Of a stretch of 64,000 nt of DNA, positions 1 through 8,931 are shown piece by piece; within the stretch, counting starts at the first letter, position 1, and the number at the start of each line of letters is the position of its first letter. A program made the translations under genes and the position numbers. Origin of the DNA: [Ruminococcus] lactaris ATCC 29176 (GTDB lineage: Bacteria > Bacillota > Clostridia > Lachnospirales > Lachnospiraceae); contig NZ_CP102292.1 in assembly GCF_025152405.1 (NCBI RefSeq), positions 930,001 through 994,000 on the forward strand. The letters run 5' to 3'. The notes beneath the pieces were generated by a model. The model saw nothing but the letters and a program-made list of their open reading frames with translations. It was not told the origin of the DNA and did no database searches.

Positions 1-888
1 TTCCTCGATCTTTCCGTCCTTAAGTGCCTGTACAGCGGTGATCGTACGCTGATTTTCGTAAACGGCATGCTTTGCACGTTTCCGCTGGATCTCATCAGAG
101 ATAAGCTCTTTGTTGGCTTCAAATTCTTCGATAGAGAGATCACCTAAAGACTGGATATCCAGCTTTGTCTGAAGAGCCTTTAATGCCGCAGCACACTCAT
201 TTCTTCTGTCGTTATAAGCGGAATCTACAAGGCTGTGCTTCACCTTGCTGTTGGTAATGACGATCTTTGCACCGTCCAGCACGCAAGGTGCATACTCATA
301 GTCCAGAGTAGCTGTATCCAGGAAGATCGCATGATCTTTCTTTCCCATGGCAACAGCAAACTGATCCATGATTCCACAGTTGCAACCGTTGAAGTTATTT
401 TCAGAATACTGTCCGATCAGGGCGAGATCTGTCATGGACAGGTCTTTGATATCAAAAAGGTCAGATAAAATAACTCCGGTCAGAACTTCAAGTGAAGCGG
501 AAGAGGAAAGACCGGAACCATTCGGGATATTTCCCCAGATCACCATATCAAATCCACTGGAAATCGGATGTCCTTTTTCCGCAAATGCCCAGACAACTCC
601 GAGTGGATAATTTGCCCAGTTGTATTCTTTTTTGTTCGTGAGATCATCCAGTGAAGCTTCTACGACACCGAATGAATCAAGGTTCATAGAGTAAAAATGA
701 ATCTTGCGGTCCTCTCTTTTACGGGCAGCTCCGTAAGTACCGAGCGTCAATGCACACGGAAATACATGACCTCCGTTATAATCGGTATGTTCTCCGATGA
801 GATTGACACGGCCCGGGGAAAAATAAAAATTTACTCCGTCGGAATTGCCGAAGAGTTCCGCGAATTTGTCAAATAACTTCTGCTTCAT
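1..888 (-). CDS. galK: Galactokinase, C-terminus beyond window edge
   Basis: Galactokinase uses ATP to phosphorylate galactose at C1 in the cytoplasm, the entry step of the Leloir pathway. The 296 visible codons hold the galactokinase signature GRVNLIGEHTDYNGG (about residues 26-40), the GHMP-kinase ATP loop NGSGLSSSASLE (about 120-132) and CGIMDQFA near residue 170. The gene runs off the left edge, so roughly the last quarter is missing. The start at 888 follows an AGGAGG ribosome site. It is divergent from an AraC regulator, which suggests local control of galactose use. The family assignment is firm; the regulatory link is inference. Confidence 0.96.
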   Translation of the reverse strand, partial: MKQKLFDKFAELFGNSDGVNFYFSPGRVNLIGEHTDYNGGHVFPCALTLGTYGAARKREDRKIHFYSMNLDSFGVVEASLDDLTNKKEYNWANYPLGVVWAFAEKGHPISSGFDMVIWGNIPNGSGLSSSASLEVLTGVILSDLFDIKDLSMTDLALIGQYSENNFNGCNCGIMDQFAVAMGKKDHAIFLDTATLDYEYAPCVLDGAKIVITNSKVKHSLVDSAYNDRRNECAAALKALQTKLDIQSLGDLSIEEFEANKELISDEIQRKRAKHAVYENQRTITAVQALKDGKIEE

Positions 889-949
889 TTTACAATCCTC
901 CTGTAATCAATATTGCCCGAAACATTTTCCATGTCTGGATACTGATTTT

Positions 950-978
950 ATTATAAATGAAAGAGTCGGAAACGTCCA
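950..978 (-). promoter_or_regulatory. Probable galK promoter
   Basis: On the minus strand a TGGACG -35 (973-978) and a perfect TATAAT -10 (950-955) are 17 bp apart and point at galK, about 60 bp upstream of its start. Confidence 0.55.
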
Positions 979-1009
979 TAAAAAATACGTGCTGTCATAT
1001 GTAAAAATG

Positions 1010-1038
1010 TTGCAGTGAAAAGAAGAAACGTCTATAAT
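1010..1038 (+). promoter_or_regulatory. Probable promoter of the AraC-family regulator
   Basis: TTGCAG (1010-1015), a 17-bp spacer and TATAAT (1033-1038). The -10 overlaps an in-frame ATG at 1037, so that ATG cannot be the translation start. The real start is 1073. Confidence 0.6.
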
Positions 1039-1072
1039 GATAAAAGATGGAGCAAAGACGGGAGGCTGGTTT

Positions 1073-1948
1073 ATGTCAGATTCTTATAAGCATTCTTATA
1101 TTGTCGGAGAAAATCTGTTAAATTCCCTGTCGGTATACAATGTAGGGTATCAGAAGTGCGATCCGGAGTATCAGTGGGGACCGGGAGTGAGAGATCATTA
1201 TTGCATCCACCATATTTTCTCGGGAAGTGGTTCTTATATGATCGGAGAAAAGCAGATCCGGTTAAAAGAGGGAGATACGTTTATCCTGTATCCGGGAGTG
1301 GAAGTGCGGTACTGTGCGGACCGGGAGAAGCCGTGGGAATATGGCTGGGCCGGTTTTATGGGAACTGATGCGGCATCGATCATAAGAAATACGGATTTCA
1401 CAAAGAAAATTCCATATATTCCTGCGGGAAAGATTCCGGACAGGAAGATCAGGGAAGGTCTGCAGAAGATTTATGATGTCAAGGGAAATACCTATGAAGC
1501 TGCGGTTGCAATGACGGGGGCGTTGTACAGTTTCCTTGCGGTTTTTATGCATTATCATGAAAGTGAAGTTCCGGAGCGGGATGCCAGGATGATGTATGTG
1601 GAAAAAGCAGAAAATTATATAGAAACGAATTATTCTTATCCTGTGACGGTGGAAGATGTTGCGGACTATGTAGGAATCAGCAGAAGTCATCTGTTCCGCT
1701 CTTTTCAGACTTATATGAACTGTTCGCCAAAGGAATTTTTGTCCCAGTACAGGATCAAGCAGGCATGCAGGCTTTTAAAGGAGACTGATCTGTCGGTTTC
1801 TGCGATTGCATATTCTGTTGGATTTGAGAATAATCTTTATTTTTCAAAGGCATTCCGTAAGCAGAAGCAGATCAGTCCGACCCTTTACAGAGAAAAGCAC
1901 AGAAATTATACCGGTTCAGGAACGGGGATGGAACGGCGGGCAGATTGA
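1073..1948 (+). CDS. AraC-family transcriptional regulator
   Basis: A 291-residue two-domain regulator. The N-terminal half is a cupin-like sensor (GSYMIGEKQIRLKEGDTFIL, then YPGVEVRY). The C-terminal ~100 residues form the double helix-turn-helix AraC/XylS domain, with SRSHLFRSFQ in the first helix pair and the family signature SVGFENNLYFSKAFRKQ. The start at 1073 follows GGGAGG at about 1060-1065. It is divergent from galK, with the two promoters about 30 bp apart, so it probably senses a sugar and regulates galactose or galactoside genes. The ligand cannot be read from the sequence. Confidence 0.9.
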   Translation: MSDSYKHSYIVGENLLNSLSVYNVGYQKCDPEYQWGPGVRDHYCIHHIFSGSGSYMIGEKQIRLKEGDTFILYPGVEVRYCADREKPWEYGWAGFMGTDAASIIRNTDFTKKIPYIPAGKIPDRKIREGLQKIYDVKGNTYEAAVAMTGALYSFLAVFMHYHESEVPERDARMMYVEKAENYIETNYSYPVTVEDVADYVGISRSHLFRSFQTYMNCSPKEFLSQYRIKQACRLLKETDLSVSAIAYSVGFENNLYFSKAFRKQKQISPTLYREKHRNYTGSGTGMERRAD

Positions 1949-2057
1949 TTCTGGGACAGGAGGATGGAGCAGGAGCGTGCTGTTGTATAGATTTTGGAAT
2001 CAGAAGAAACCGGGGAGCATATAATAAGGTGACTTCCTGGAATTGGGGGCTGTCAGT

Positions 2058-2762
2058 GTGAAAAGAAAAAGCAGTGATCTGACAGAATTTTATATACAGT
2101 TTCTGATCGTGGTGTATCTGCTGTGGAGTTTTCCTGTGCTGTCTTTTGGGCAGAAGGAAGTGCTTGTTCCTGCAGACGGAACGGTATCGGAGGGAGAAGA
2201 GCAGCCGGTGGTGGCACTGACTTTTGATGACGGGCCGTCGGGAACTTCAACACCTGTGTTACTGGAGGGACTGCGGAAAAGAGGCGTGCGTGCCACCTTT
2301 TTTGTGGTTGGAGAGAATGTCGAAAAGGGGGAAAATGCACAGATCCTACGTGAAATGAGTGCGGATGGACATCTGATCGGGAATCATACATATCATCATG
2401 TAAATCTGTCGAAAATGTCAGCAGAACAGGCACAGGCAGAACTGGATGCAACGGATGAACTGGTCAGAAAGATTACCGGGAAGTACCCGATCTATGCCAG
2501 GGCACCTTACGGAGAAGTGCCGGAAAATGGCGATGTTGACCGACAAAGGTTTTATATAGGCTGGACGGTTGATCCGCTGGACTGGATGACCGAAGATGTG
2601 TCCAGAATTACGCAAAGTGTATTGGAAAAAGTAGAGCCGGGAGATATTATTTTACTGCATGATTCGTATCTTAGTTCGGTGCAGGCCGCTTTAAGGATCG
2701 TAGATGCCCTGCAGGGAAAAGGATATGAATTTATTACAGTGGATCAGATGATCTCAGATTAA
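2058..2762 (+). CDS. Polysaccharide deacetylase (NodB domain), probably membrane-anchored
   Basis: A carbohydrate esterase family 4 enzyme that removes N- or O-acetyl groups from glycans, most likely peptidoglycan or another envelope polymer. All five NodB motifs are present: TFDDGPSG, NHTYHH (metal histidines), RAPYGE, VDPLDW and ILLHD. An N-terminal hydrophobic segment (FYIQFLIVVYLLWSFPVLSF) acts as a membrane anchor or signal peptide, so the enzyme works outside the cytoplasm. A GTG at 2058 after GGGGGC is taken as the start; a TTG at 2043 in the same frame is the alternative. The 234-residue length is normal for a single NodB domain. The substrate is unknown. Confidence 0.9.
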   Translation: MKRKSSDLTEFYIQFLIVVYLLWSFPVLSFGQKEVLVPADGTVSEGEEQPVVALTFDDGPSGTSTPVLLEGLRKRGVRATFFVVGENVEKGENAQILREMSADGHLIGNHTYHHVNLSKMSAEQAQAELDATDELVRKITGKYPIYARAPYGEVPENGDVDRQRFYIGWTVDPLDWMTEDVSRITQSVLEKVEPGDIILLHDSYLSSVQAALRIVDALQGKGYEFITVDQMISD

Positions 2763-2839
2763 GGCAGAAAAGACTGAGTTACCGGAGGCTCATGTGCAGA
2801 ACAGAGAGCCTGGAAGAAAAATAAATGGAGAGAATAAAA

Positions 2840-4156
2840 ATGGATCTATTTGATTATATGCGGGAAACTGCAAAGGAAAAAGAATCACCACTGGCTTCGA
2901 GGATGCGTCCGACGACGCTGGAAGAAGTAGTGGGACAGCAGCATATCATTGGAAAAGGGAAACTTCTATATCGGGCGATCAAGGCGGATAAGCTGAGTTC
3001 CCTGATCTTTTACGGCCCTCCGGGAACCGGAAAGACCACCCTTGCAAAAGTGATCGCCAATACGACAAGTGCTGAATTTAAGCAGATCAATGCGACAGTA
3101 GCCGGAAAAAAGGATATGGAAGAGGTCGTGAAAGCGGCGAAGGATCTGCAGGGAATGTATGGTAAAAAGACGATTCTTTTTATTGATGAGATCCACCGGT
3201 TTAATAAGGGGCAGCAGGATTATCTTCTGCCGTTTGTAGAGGATGGGACTTTGATCCTGATCGGGGCAACGACGGAAAATCCGTATTTTGAAGTGAATGG
3301 TGCTTTGATCTCACGCTCCAGCATTTTTGAATTAAAGCCGTTAGAGAAGGAAGACATTAAGAAACTTCTGGTGCGTGCGGTAGAAGATACAGAAAAAGGA
3401 ATGGGAAGTTTTCATGCACAGATCGACCCGGATGCACTGGAATTTCTGGCAGATGTATCCGGTGGAGATGCAAGAAATGCTTTGAATGCGGTGGAACTTG
3501 GCATACTTACGACAGACCGCAGCAGTGACGGAATCATCCATCTTACACTGGAAGTTGCATCAGAATGTATTCAGAAACGGGTTGTGAACTATGATAAAAA
3601 AGGGGATAACCATTATGATATCATTTCTGCCTTTATTAAAAGTATGCGGGGGTCAGACCCGGATGCAGCAGTCTTTTATCTTGCAAAAATGCTGTATGCG
3701 GGAGAAGATGTGAAGTTTATTGCGAGAAGGATCATGATCTGTGCCTCAGAAGATGTAGGAAATGCAGATCCGATGGCACTGACCGTGGCAGTGGCAGCAG
3801 CACAGGCAGTTGAGAGGATCGGTATGCCTGAATCCCAAATCATTTTATCCCAGGCGGTGACTTATGTGGCATCTGCACCGAAGAGCAATGCGGCAGTGAA
3901 TGCGATTTTTGCTGCGACTGAAGCAGTGAAAAAATATAAAACGACTGTACCGTCACATCTGCAGGATGCTCACTATAAGGGAGCAGAAAAGCTGGGGCAT
4001 GGAACAGGCTACAAATATGCACATGATTATCCGGGACATTATGTGGAACAGCAGTATCTTCCGGACGAAATAAAAGACGCCAGGTTCTACGAACCCGGCG
4101 ACCTTGGTTATGAAAAAAAGATCAAAGAGCATCTACAGAAGCTGCGAAAGCAGTGA
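2840..4156 (+). CDS. rarA: Replication-associated recombination protein A (MgsA/RarA AAA+ ATPase)
   Basis: An AAA+ ATPase of the clamp-loader clade that acts at stalled replication forks in the cytoplasm. Seen: N-terminal SRMRPTTLEEVVGQQHI, Walker A GPPGTGKTT, Walker B LFIDEIHRF, sensor 1 GATTENP, and the C-terminal tetramerisation region including YKYAHDYPGHYVEQQYLP. The start at 2840 has GGAGAG seven bases upstream and gives the family's usual MDLFDYMRE opening; the in-frame ATG at 2825 is less likely. The last 24 bases overlap the convergent DUF4364 gene. At 438 residues it is full length. Confidence 0.95.
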   Translation: MDLFDYMRETAKEKESPLASRMRPTTLEEVVGQQHIIGKGKLLYRAIKADKLSSLIFYGPPGTGKTTLAKVIANTTSAEFKQINATVAGKKDMEEVVKAAKDLQGMYGKKTILFIDEIHRFNKGQQDYLLPFVEDGTLILIGATTENPYFEVNGALISRSSIFELKPLEKEDIKKLLVRAVEDTEKGMGSFHAQIDPDALEFLADVSGGDARNALNAVELGILTTDRSSDGIIHLTLEVASECIQKRVVNYDKKGDNHYDIISAFIKSMRGSDPDAAVFYLAKMLYAGEDVKFIARRIMICASEDVGNADPMALTVAVAAAQAVERIGMPESQIILSQAVTYVASAPKSNAAVNAIFAATEAVKKYKTTVPSHLQDAHYKGAEKLGHGTGYKYAHDYPGHYVEQQYLPDEIKDARFYEPGDLGYEKKIKEHLQKLRKQ

Positions 4157-4645
4157 TGCGTAGATCTCCTGATTTTTCAGATTCCAGTTATTTACAATGG
4201 CTTTGGCTTCTTTTTCTGTGGGAACGGTGATTCGCATGTCAATGAGGCTGGAGCCATTTTCTACGATCTGACACTGCACTTCAAACTGATGGTCTGTCTT
4301 GAGATAATAGTCGGATTTGACAGCCACTTCTTCTTTCAGATCGTACTGTTTTTCTTTCAGAAAATCATCAATTTCGGTACGGATTTCGGGTGAAATCTTA
4401 TTGCTGAAAAAGTGGATCGTGTCTGCACCGGTCTCTGTCAGACGGTAGAGTGTACGGTTGTGCGTTGTCTCGATCTTCAGAAGTTCGGAATCCGTCAGTT
4501 CTGATAAGGTTTCCTGAAGCCGGAAATAAGTCGTATATCCCTTGTCCAGTATAAATTCGGAAATCTGTGAAGTAGTCAGTGGAAAATCCACTTTGTCCAG
4601 CATATAGAGAACAATCAGTTTATATAACGTGTAAGTTTCAGCCAT
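4133..4645 (-). CDS. DUF4364 family protein
   Basis: A 170-residue protein matching the clostridial DUF4364 family as I recall it. The N-terminal ~75 residues look like a winged helix (LTTSQISEFILDKGYTTYFRLQETLSELTDSELL, then a basic turn RTLYRLTETG), resembling PadR-like or other DNA-binding domains. The remainder is an alpha/beta domain of unknown role. Its start overlaps the end of the upstream radical-SAM gene by 8 bp, so the two are likely co-translated. Its 3' end overlaps rarA on the other strand by 24 bp. No substrate or target can be assigned. Confidence 0.8.
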   Translation of the reverse strand: MAETYTLYKLIVLYMLDKVDFPLTTSQISEFILDKGYTTYFRLQETLSELTDSELLKIETTHNRTLYRLTETGADTIHFFSNKISPEIRTEIDDFLKEKQYDLKEEVAVKSDYYLKTDHQFEVQCQIVENGSSLIDMRITVPTEKEAKAIVNNWNLKNQEIYASLLSQLL

Positions 4646-5603
4646 AATACTCCTTTCCCTGCCAGATATCCTGTTTTTTCAGGTATTGGTGGATGTGGTT
4701 TAATACAGTACGCTTTGCTCCGGTCCATTGTGGTTCGATGAGCAGATCCTTTGGACCGTCCCCGGTAAGCCGGTGGATGACGATGTCAGGGCGTAAATGT
4801 GCGATACAGTTTCCGATGCAGCGGATATATTCGTCCATGTCAGGAATATGAAAAGGCGAGCGTGCATAATCGCGTGCAAGATCGGTTCCCTTTAAAATGT
4901 GGAGTAGCTGCAATTTGATCCCATCAATGGGATTGCAGTTCAGATAATCGATGGTTTTAAGCATCTGTGCTTCTGTCTCTCCCGGAAGAAAAAGGATGAC
5001 ATGCGTGATCACCTGGATTCCGGCCGCTTTCAGTCTGACTACAGCATCGTCAAAAACCTCCAGCGGGTATCCCCGGCGGATGTAGCGGGCAGTCTGCGGA
5101 TGGATGGTCTGAAGACCAAGCTCGATCCAGACCGGCTTGATCTGATTTAAGCGTCTCAGAAGTTCTACGGTCTCATGAGACAGACAGTCAGGACGCGTTG
5201 CAACGGCGAGTACCTGGACATCGGGATCAAGGATTGCCTCGGTAAAAATCTTTTCCAGGTATTCGACAGGTGCATACGTATTTGTAAATGCCTGGAAATA
5301 GGCAATATAGGAATGAACCGGTCGTTTCGCCTGAAGAGCCGCTTTTCCGGCAGCAAGCTGTTCGCAGATACTGAAAGAGGCAGATCCGGCAAAGTCGCCA
5401 GATCCCATGCCACTACAGAAGATACAGCCGCCCCGGCCAATCTTTCCATCCCGGTTGGGGCAGGTCATCCCCCCGTTTAATGCAATCCGGTAGACTTTTT
5501 CACCAAACTGACTTTTTAATGCATAATCCAGGGAATGATATCTTTTTTCACCCCAGCGTACAGGCATCGGTACAGAACGGGTTGTGGTAAAGCCATCTGC
5601 CAT
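4638..5603 (-). CDS. TIGR01212-family radical SAM protein (YhcC/YtqA type)
   Basis: A 321-residue radical SAM protein. The [4Fe-4S] cluster motif is the extended type CPNRDGKIGRGGCIFC near residues 48-63, typical of the YhcC/YtqA group rather than the plain CxxxCxxC. The conserved run GLQTIHPQTARYIRRGYPLEVFDDAV matches the Elp3-like radical SAM core. The reaction of this group is not established. It lies 1 bp downstream of the malic enzyme gene and overlaps the DUF4364 gene, forming a three-gene minus-strand operon. The grouping looks positional rather than metabolic. Confidence 0.85.
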   Translation of the reverse strand: MADGFTTTRSVPMPVRWGEKRYHSLDYALKSQFGEKVYRIALNGGMTCPNRDGKIGRGGCIFCSGMGSGDFAGSASFSICEQLAAGKAALQAKRPVHSYIAYFQAFTNTYAPVEYLEKIFTEAILDPDVQVLAVATRPDCLSHETVELLRRLNQIKPVWIELGLQTIHPQTARYIRRGYPLEVFDDAVVRLKAAGIQVITHVILFLPGETEAQMLKTIDYLNCNPIDGIKLQLLHILKGTDLARDYARSPFHIPDMDEYIRCIGNCIAHLRPDIVIHRLTGDGPKDLLIEPQWTGAKRTVLNHIHQYLKKQDIWQGKEYYG

Positions 5604-5604
5604 A

Positions 5605-6753
5605 TCAGATCAGATCCTTTATTGCTTTACTTACAGTTTCAGCTACACGCGGGTCAAATGCCTCCGGCAGGATGTTGTTCTCGTTAAGTTCTTCTTCAGG
5701 AACAAGACCTGCAATCGCATTGGCGGCAGCCAGCTTCATCTCTTCGGTGATCTGAGTGGCACGTCCCTCTAAAGCTCCTTTGAAGATTCCAGGGAAAGCA
5801 ACAACGTTATTGACCTGGTTCGGGAAGTCGGAGCGTCCTGTACCGACAACTTTTGCACCGGCAGCTTTTGCGAGATCCGGCATGATCTCAGGTACCGGGT
5901 TCGCCATAGCAAACAGGATTGCATCCTGGTTCATGGATGCAACCATCTCCGGGGTAACAATATTCGGGGCAGATACACCTACAAAGATGTCAGCACCTTT
6001 CAGAGCATCGGCAAGAAGACCGATCCGTCCCTCAAGATTTGTCACTTTTGTCATTTCTTTCTGCATCCAGTTCAGATCCGGTGAATCCTTGGAAATGATT
6101 CCGTTGATATCACACATCGTAATATGCGGGAATCCATAAGTCAGCAGCAGTTTAGTGATTGCAACACCTGCAGAACCTGCACCGTTTACAACAACACGGC
6201 AGTCTTCTTTCTTTTTCCCGGTTACTTTTAAGGCGTTGATGATGCCGGCGAGAACAACAATTGCAGTTCCGTGCTGGTCATCATGGAAGACCGGGATATT
6301 CAGAAGTTCCTTTAAACGGGTCTCAATCTCAAAGCAGCGTGGTGCGGAGATGTCCTCCAGATTGATACCACCAAAAGCAGGTGCAATATTGACAACAGAG
6401 CGAATGATTTCCTCTGTATCCTGCGTATCCAGGCAGATCGGAACTGCGTTGACTCCGCCAAATTCTTTAAAGAGAACACATTTTCCCTCCATGACCGGCA
6501 TGGCAGCCAATGCACCGATATTTCCAAGACCGAGTACGGCACTTCCGTCAGAGACAACAGCGACTGTATTGGCTTTCATTGTATAAGTATAGGCGGCTTC
6601 CGGGTCTTTGGCGATGATTTTACATGGTTCAGCAACACCCGGAGTATAGGCGATCGCCAGGTCTTCCCGGGAATTGACGTGAGCCTTTGCCGTGGTTTCC
6701 AGTTTTCCATTCCATTCTTTGTGCATCTGTAATGCTTTTTCGTTATTTGTCAT
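5605..6753 (-). CDS. NAD(P)-dependent malic enzyme
   Basis: Malic enzyme oxidatively decarboxylates malate to pyruvate and CO2, yielding NAD(P)H, in the cytoplasm. The 382-residue chain is the short bacterial form without a phosphotransacetylase domain. Seen: YTPGVAEPC in the N-terminal malic domain, FKEFGGVNAVPICLDT, the metal/substrate motif FHDDQHGTAIVV, the dinucleotide fold GAGSAGVAI, and FAMANPVPEI. The cofactor choice cannot be read with confidence. It heads a minus-strand operon with the radical-SAM and DUF4364 genes. The promoter is at 6786-6814, inside the segment duplicated by the neighbouring IS. Confidence 0.94.
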   Translation of the reverse strand: MTNNEKALQMHKEWNGKLETTAKAHVNSREDLAIAYTPGVAEPCKIIAKDPEAAYTYTMKANTVAVVSDGSAVLGLGNIGALAAMPVMEGKCVLFKEFGGVNAVPICLDTQDTEEIIRSVVNIAPAFGGINLEDISAPRCFEIETRLKELLNIPVFHDDQHGTAIVVLAGIINALKVTGKKKEDCRVVVNGAGSAGVAITKLLLTYGFPHITMCDINGIISKDSPDLNWMQKEMTKVTNLEGRIGLLADALKGADIFVGVSAPNIVTPEMVASMNQDAILFAMANPVPEIMPDLAKAAGAKVVGTGRSDFPNQVNNVVAFPGIFKGALEGRATQITEEMKLAAANAIAGLVPEEELNENNILPEAFDPRVAETVSKAIKDLI

Positions 6754-6785
6754 ATTTTTTACCTCGCAGAATCAATTTGTAATTA

Positions 6786-6814
6786 ATAATAACACTCCCG
6801 CAGATTTCATGCAA
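6786..6814 (-). promoter_or_regulatory. Probable malic-enzyme promoter with tandem repeat upstream
   Basis: Minus-strand TTGCAT (6809-6814), 17-bp spacer, TATTAT (6786-6791), pointing at the malic enzyme gene. Directly upstream of the -35, at 6811-6845, a 17-18 bp unit GCAA(A)TATCYGCATTTTT occurs twice in tandem, in a position suited to an activator. A second copy of promoter plus repeats lies at 8956-9015 because of the IS-linked duplication. Confidence 0.5.
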
Positions 6815-6899
6815 TATCCGCATTTTTGCAAATATCTGCATTTTTGAAAAAAAGCTTTCTTTTTATAGGAAAGTAGTGTATAATACGAACCATATTTAT

Positions 6900-6971
6900 G
6901 ATGCCAGGGGGGGAGTGCGTAGCACGGAGTAATCCGTAGGCATCAAAGTCGGGGGCTTTTGACCCCGACAT
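6900..6971 (+). repeat. Dispersed hairpin element, copy A (created by the IS target duplication)
   Basis: Identical to copy B (9070-9141) because it lies inside the 187-bp duplicated segment, so it is not an independent insertion. It holds the outer stem GATGCC/GGCATC, the hairpin GTGC-GTA-GCAC and the terminal stem GTCGGGG/CCCCGAC. Its left flank has the direct repeat CATATTTAT (6891-6899). The matching right repeat was cut off by the IS, which begins one base past the element. Confidence 0.85.
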
Positions 6972-7008
6972 CCGGGAGTTTGACAGTTGAATATTAGAAA
7001 AATACCTT

Positions 7009-7035
7009 GCAGGCCTTATAAAACCTGCTTTTTTT
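7009..7035 (+). terminator. Hairpin plus T-run at the left end of the IS
   Basis: GCAGG (7009-7013) pairs with CCTGC (7024-7028), followed by seven T residues. It sits between the outside promoter (TATAAT at 6879) and the transposase start at 7113, so it should block transcription entering from the flank, as is common in insertion sequences. Confidence 0.6.
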
Positions 7036-7112
7036 ATGTCAAATTTTCCGTTTTTATATGTACTTGTTTGTAATAGTGGGTTATAATAAAAGAAAAGGAG
7101 TTTTTTCTAATC

Positions 7113-8861
7113 ATGTATATTGCACTTACAGGTAGTGAAAACAATAAAGATGTGTATATTTATCATTCTTTTCGCAAGGAAAATGGTAAGTCCTCATCTC
7201 GTATTTATAAAAAACTTGGAAAATATAACACACTTTTAGAACAATTCGATGGTGACAGAGATAAGATGATGGCATGGGCAAGAGAGCAGGCTGATAAAGA
7301 AACAAAGCTCTATAAAGAAGCTACTGGAAAGATTTCTGTAGAGTTTTCAAAAGCTGCTTGCATTCCGATGAATGAACGCCGTTCTTTCAATGTTGGGTAT
7401 CTCTTTTTACAAGAACTTTGTACACAACTTCGTATAGATAAGATTTGTAGAACAATCAAAGAACGCCACAAATATAAATATAATCTACAAGCAATCCTGA
7501 CTGATTTAGTTTATGCACGAATCCTATCGCCTTCTAGCAAGCTGGCTAGCTATGACTATTGTCAAACACTGTTAGAGCCACCTAAATACAGTCTGCAGGA
7601 TGTTTACCGCTCTCTTTCTGTGATTGCAGAAGAATCGGATTTTATTCAAAGTGAACTTTACAAGAATTCTAATTTCCTTTATCCAAGAAATAATCGTATC
7701 CTCTATTACGATTGCACAAACTACTATTTCGAAATTGAAGAGGAAAGCGATTCTAAGCGTTATGGTAAAAGTAAGGAAAACCGTCCGAATCCAATTGTAA
7801 CTATGGGATTATTTATGGATGCTGATGGTATTCCTCTTGCTTTTGATGTTTATCCAGGAAATCAAAATGAACAGACAACTTTAAAGCCTTTAGAATCAAA
7901 AATTCTCCAGGACTTTAACTGCAGTGAATTCATCTATTGTTCTGATTCCGGACTTGGAAGTGCTGCGAACAGAAGATTTAACAGTCTTGGAAACCGGGCA
8001 TACATCATCACTCATTCTCTTAAAAAGATGAAGAAAGAAGATCGTGAGATTGCTCTGAACCCTACGCAGTTTCGTAAAGTCGGTAGCACAAAATTCATAG
8101 ATCTGCGTACACTTGATGAAACTGATGAAGAAGTTTATAACACTGTTTATTACAAAGAAGTTCCCGTGGTTACAGGAAACATGGATGAAACTCTGATTGT
8201 TACTTATTCTCCAAAATATAAAGCATACCAAAGAAGAATTCGTGACCGCCAAATCGAACATGCTGAAAAGATCATCAACACACCTGGGCGTAAACGAAAA
8301 GGAAAAAATCAGAATGATCCAATGCGTTTTGTAAAGAAGACTTCTGTGACGCCAGATGGGGAAATCGCTAATAAACAAGTATACAATATCGATGAAGAAC
8401 AGATTCAAAAAGAAGAAATGTATGATGGTTTTTATGCTGTTATTACAAATCTGGAAGGTGATGTCTCTGAAATCATACGGATTAACAAACAGCGTTGGGA
8501 AATAGAAGAAAACTTTAGAATTATGAAAACCGAATTTGAAGCTAGACCAGTCTATGTACGAAGAGAGGAGCGAATAAAAGCTCATTTCATGACTTGCTAT
8601 ATCAGTCTTCTTCTTTATCGGTTATTAGAAAAGAAACTTGGAGATGCTTATACGGTCAGTCAGATACTTGGGACATTACGTTCTATGCAAATGACACTAC
8701 TAAATACAGCAAGTGGTTATATTCCTTCCTACACAAGAACAGAATTAACGGATTCTCTGCACAAAACATTCGGCTTTAGAACGGATTATGAATTCATTAC
8801 AAAAGCCTCCATGCGAACAATCATTAAAGAAACGAAACAGATTAAATCAAAAAAATCATAA
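7113..8861 (+). CDS. IS1634-family transposase
   Basis: A DDE transposase of 582 residues that would cut and join the IS ends. Seen: the first catalytic Asp region ILYYDCTNYYFE, the second in FIYCSDSGLGSA, and the IS4-type signature around the catalytic Glu, RWEIEENFRIMKTEFEARP, followed by a helical tail. The start at 7113 follows AAAAGGAG. The frame is open from end to end, so the enzyme may be active. Lysine-rich composition and AT-rich codons differ from the adjacent housekeeping genes. The family call rests on overall pattern and on the long flanking duplication. Confidence 0.93.
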   Translation: MYIALTGSENNKDVYIYHSFRKENGKSSSRIYKKLGKYNTLLEQFDGDRDKMMAWAREQADKETKLYKEATGKISVEFSKAACIPMNERRSFNVGYLFLQELCTQLRIDKICRTIKERHKYKYNLQAILTDLVYARILSPSSKLASYDYCQTLLEPPKYSLQDVYRSLSVIAEESDFIQSELYKNSNFLYPRNNRILYYDCTNYYFEIEEESDSKRYGKSKENRPNPIVTMGLFMDADGIPLAFDVYPGNQNEQTTLKPLESKILQDFNCSEFIYCSDSGLGSAANRRFNSLGNRAYIITHSLKKMKKEDREIALNPTQFRKVGSTKFIDLRTLDETDEEVYNTVYYKEVPVVTGNMDETLIVTYSPKYKAYQRRIRDRQIEHAEKIINTPGRKRKGKNQNDPMRFVKKTSVTPDGEIANKQVYNIDEEQIQKEEMYDGFYAVITNLEGDVSEIIRINKQRWEIEENFRIMKTEFEARPVYVRREERIKAHFMTCYISLLLYRLLEKKLGDAYTVSQILGTLRSMQMTLLNTASGYIPSYTRTELTDSLHKTFGFRTDYEFITKASMRTIIKETKQIKSKKS

Positions 8862-8891
8862 TATAGCACATATCGTTACGAAATAAAAAAC

Positions 8892-8931
8892 GGCTACAGA
8901 GCCCATGTTTACTGGGTTTGTAGCCATTTTT
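8892..8931 (+). terminator. Hairpin after the transposase gene
   Basis: GGCTACA (8892-8898) pairs with TGTAGCC (8919-8925), extended by CCCA/TGGG, followed by a short T-rich stretch. Likely the transposase terminator. The 445 bases from 8862 to 9306 hold this hairpin, the IS right end, the right direct repeat with hairpin element B, and the rho leader. Confidence 0.6.

Larger units (their letters stand above)
6786..6972 (+). repeat. 187-bp direct repeat, left copy (IS1634-type long target duplication)
   Basis: This segment is identical, base for base, to 8956-9142, an offset of exactly 2170 bp. The identity starts and stops abruptly at the insertion-sequence ends. It holds the minus-strand malic enzyme promoter, a plus-strand TATAAT (6879-6884) and hairpin element copy A (6900-6971). 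IS1634-family elements are known to create long, variable-length target duplications, which fits. Confidence 0.95.

Noticed and set aside
1037-1072. Upstream ATG for the AraC regulator
   Set aside because: It overlaps the TATAAT of the gene's own promoter (1033-1038) and has no ribosome site; 1073 has GGGAGG.
6811-6845. CRISPR-like or satellite repeat
   Set aside because: Only two tandem units without spacers; better seen as a regulatory direct repeat.
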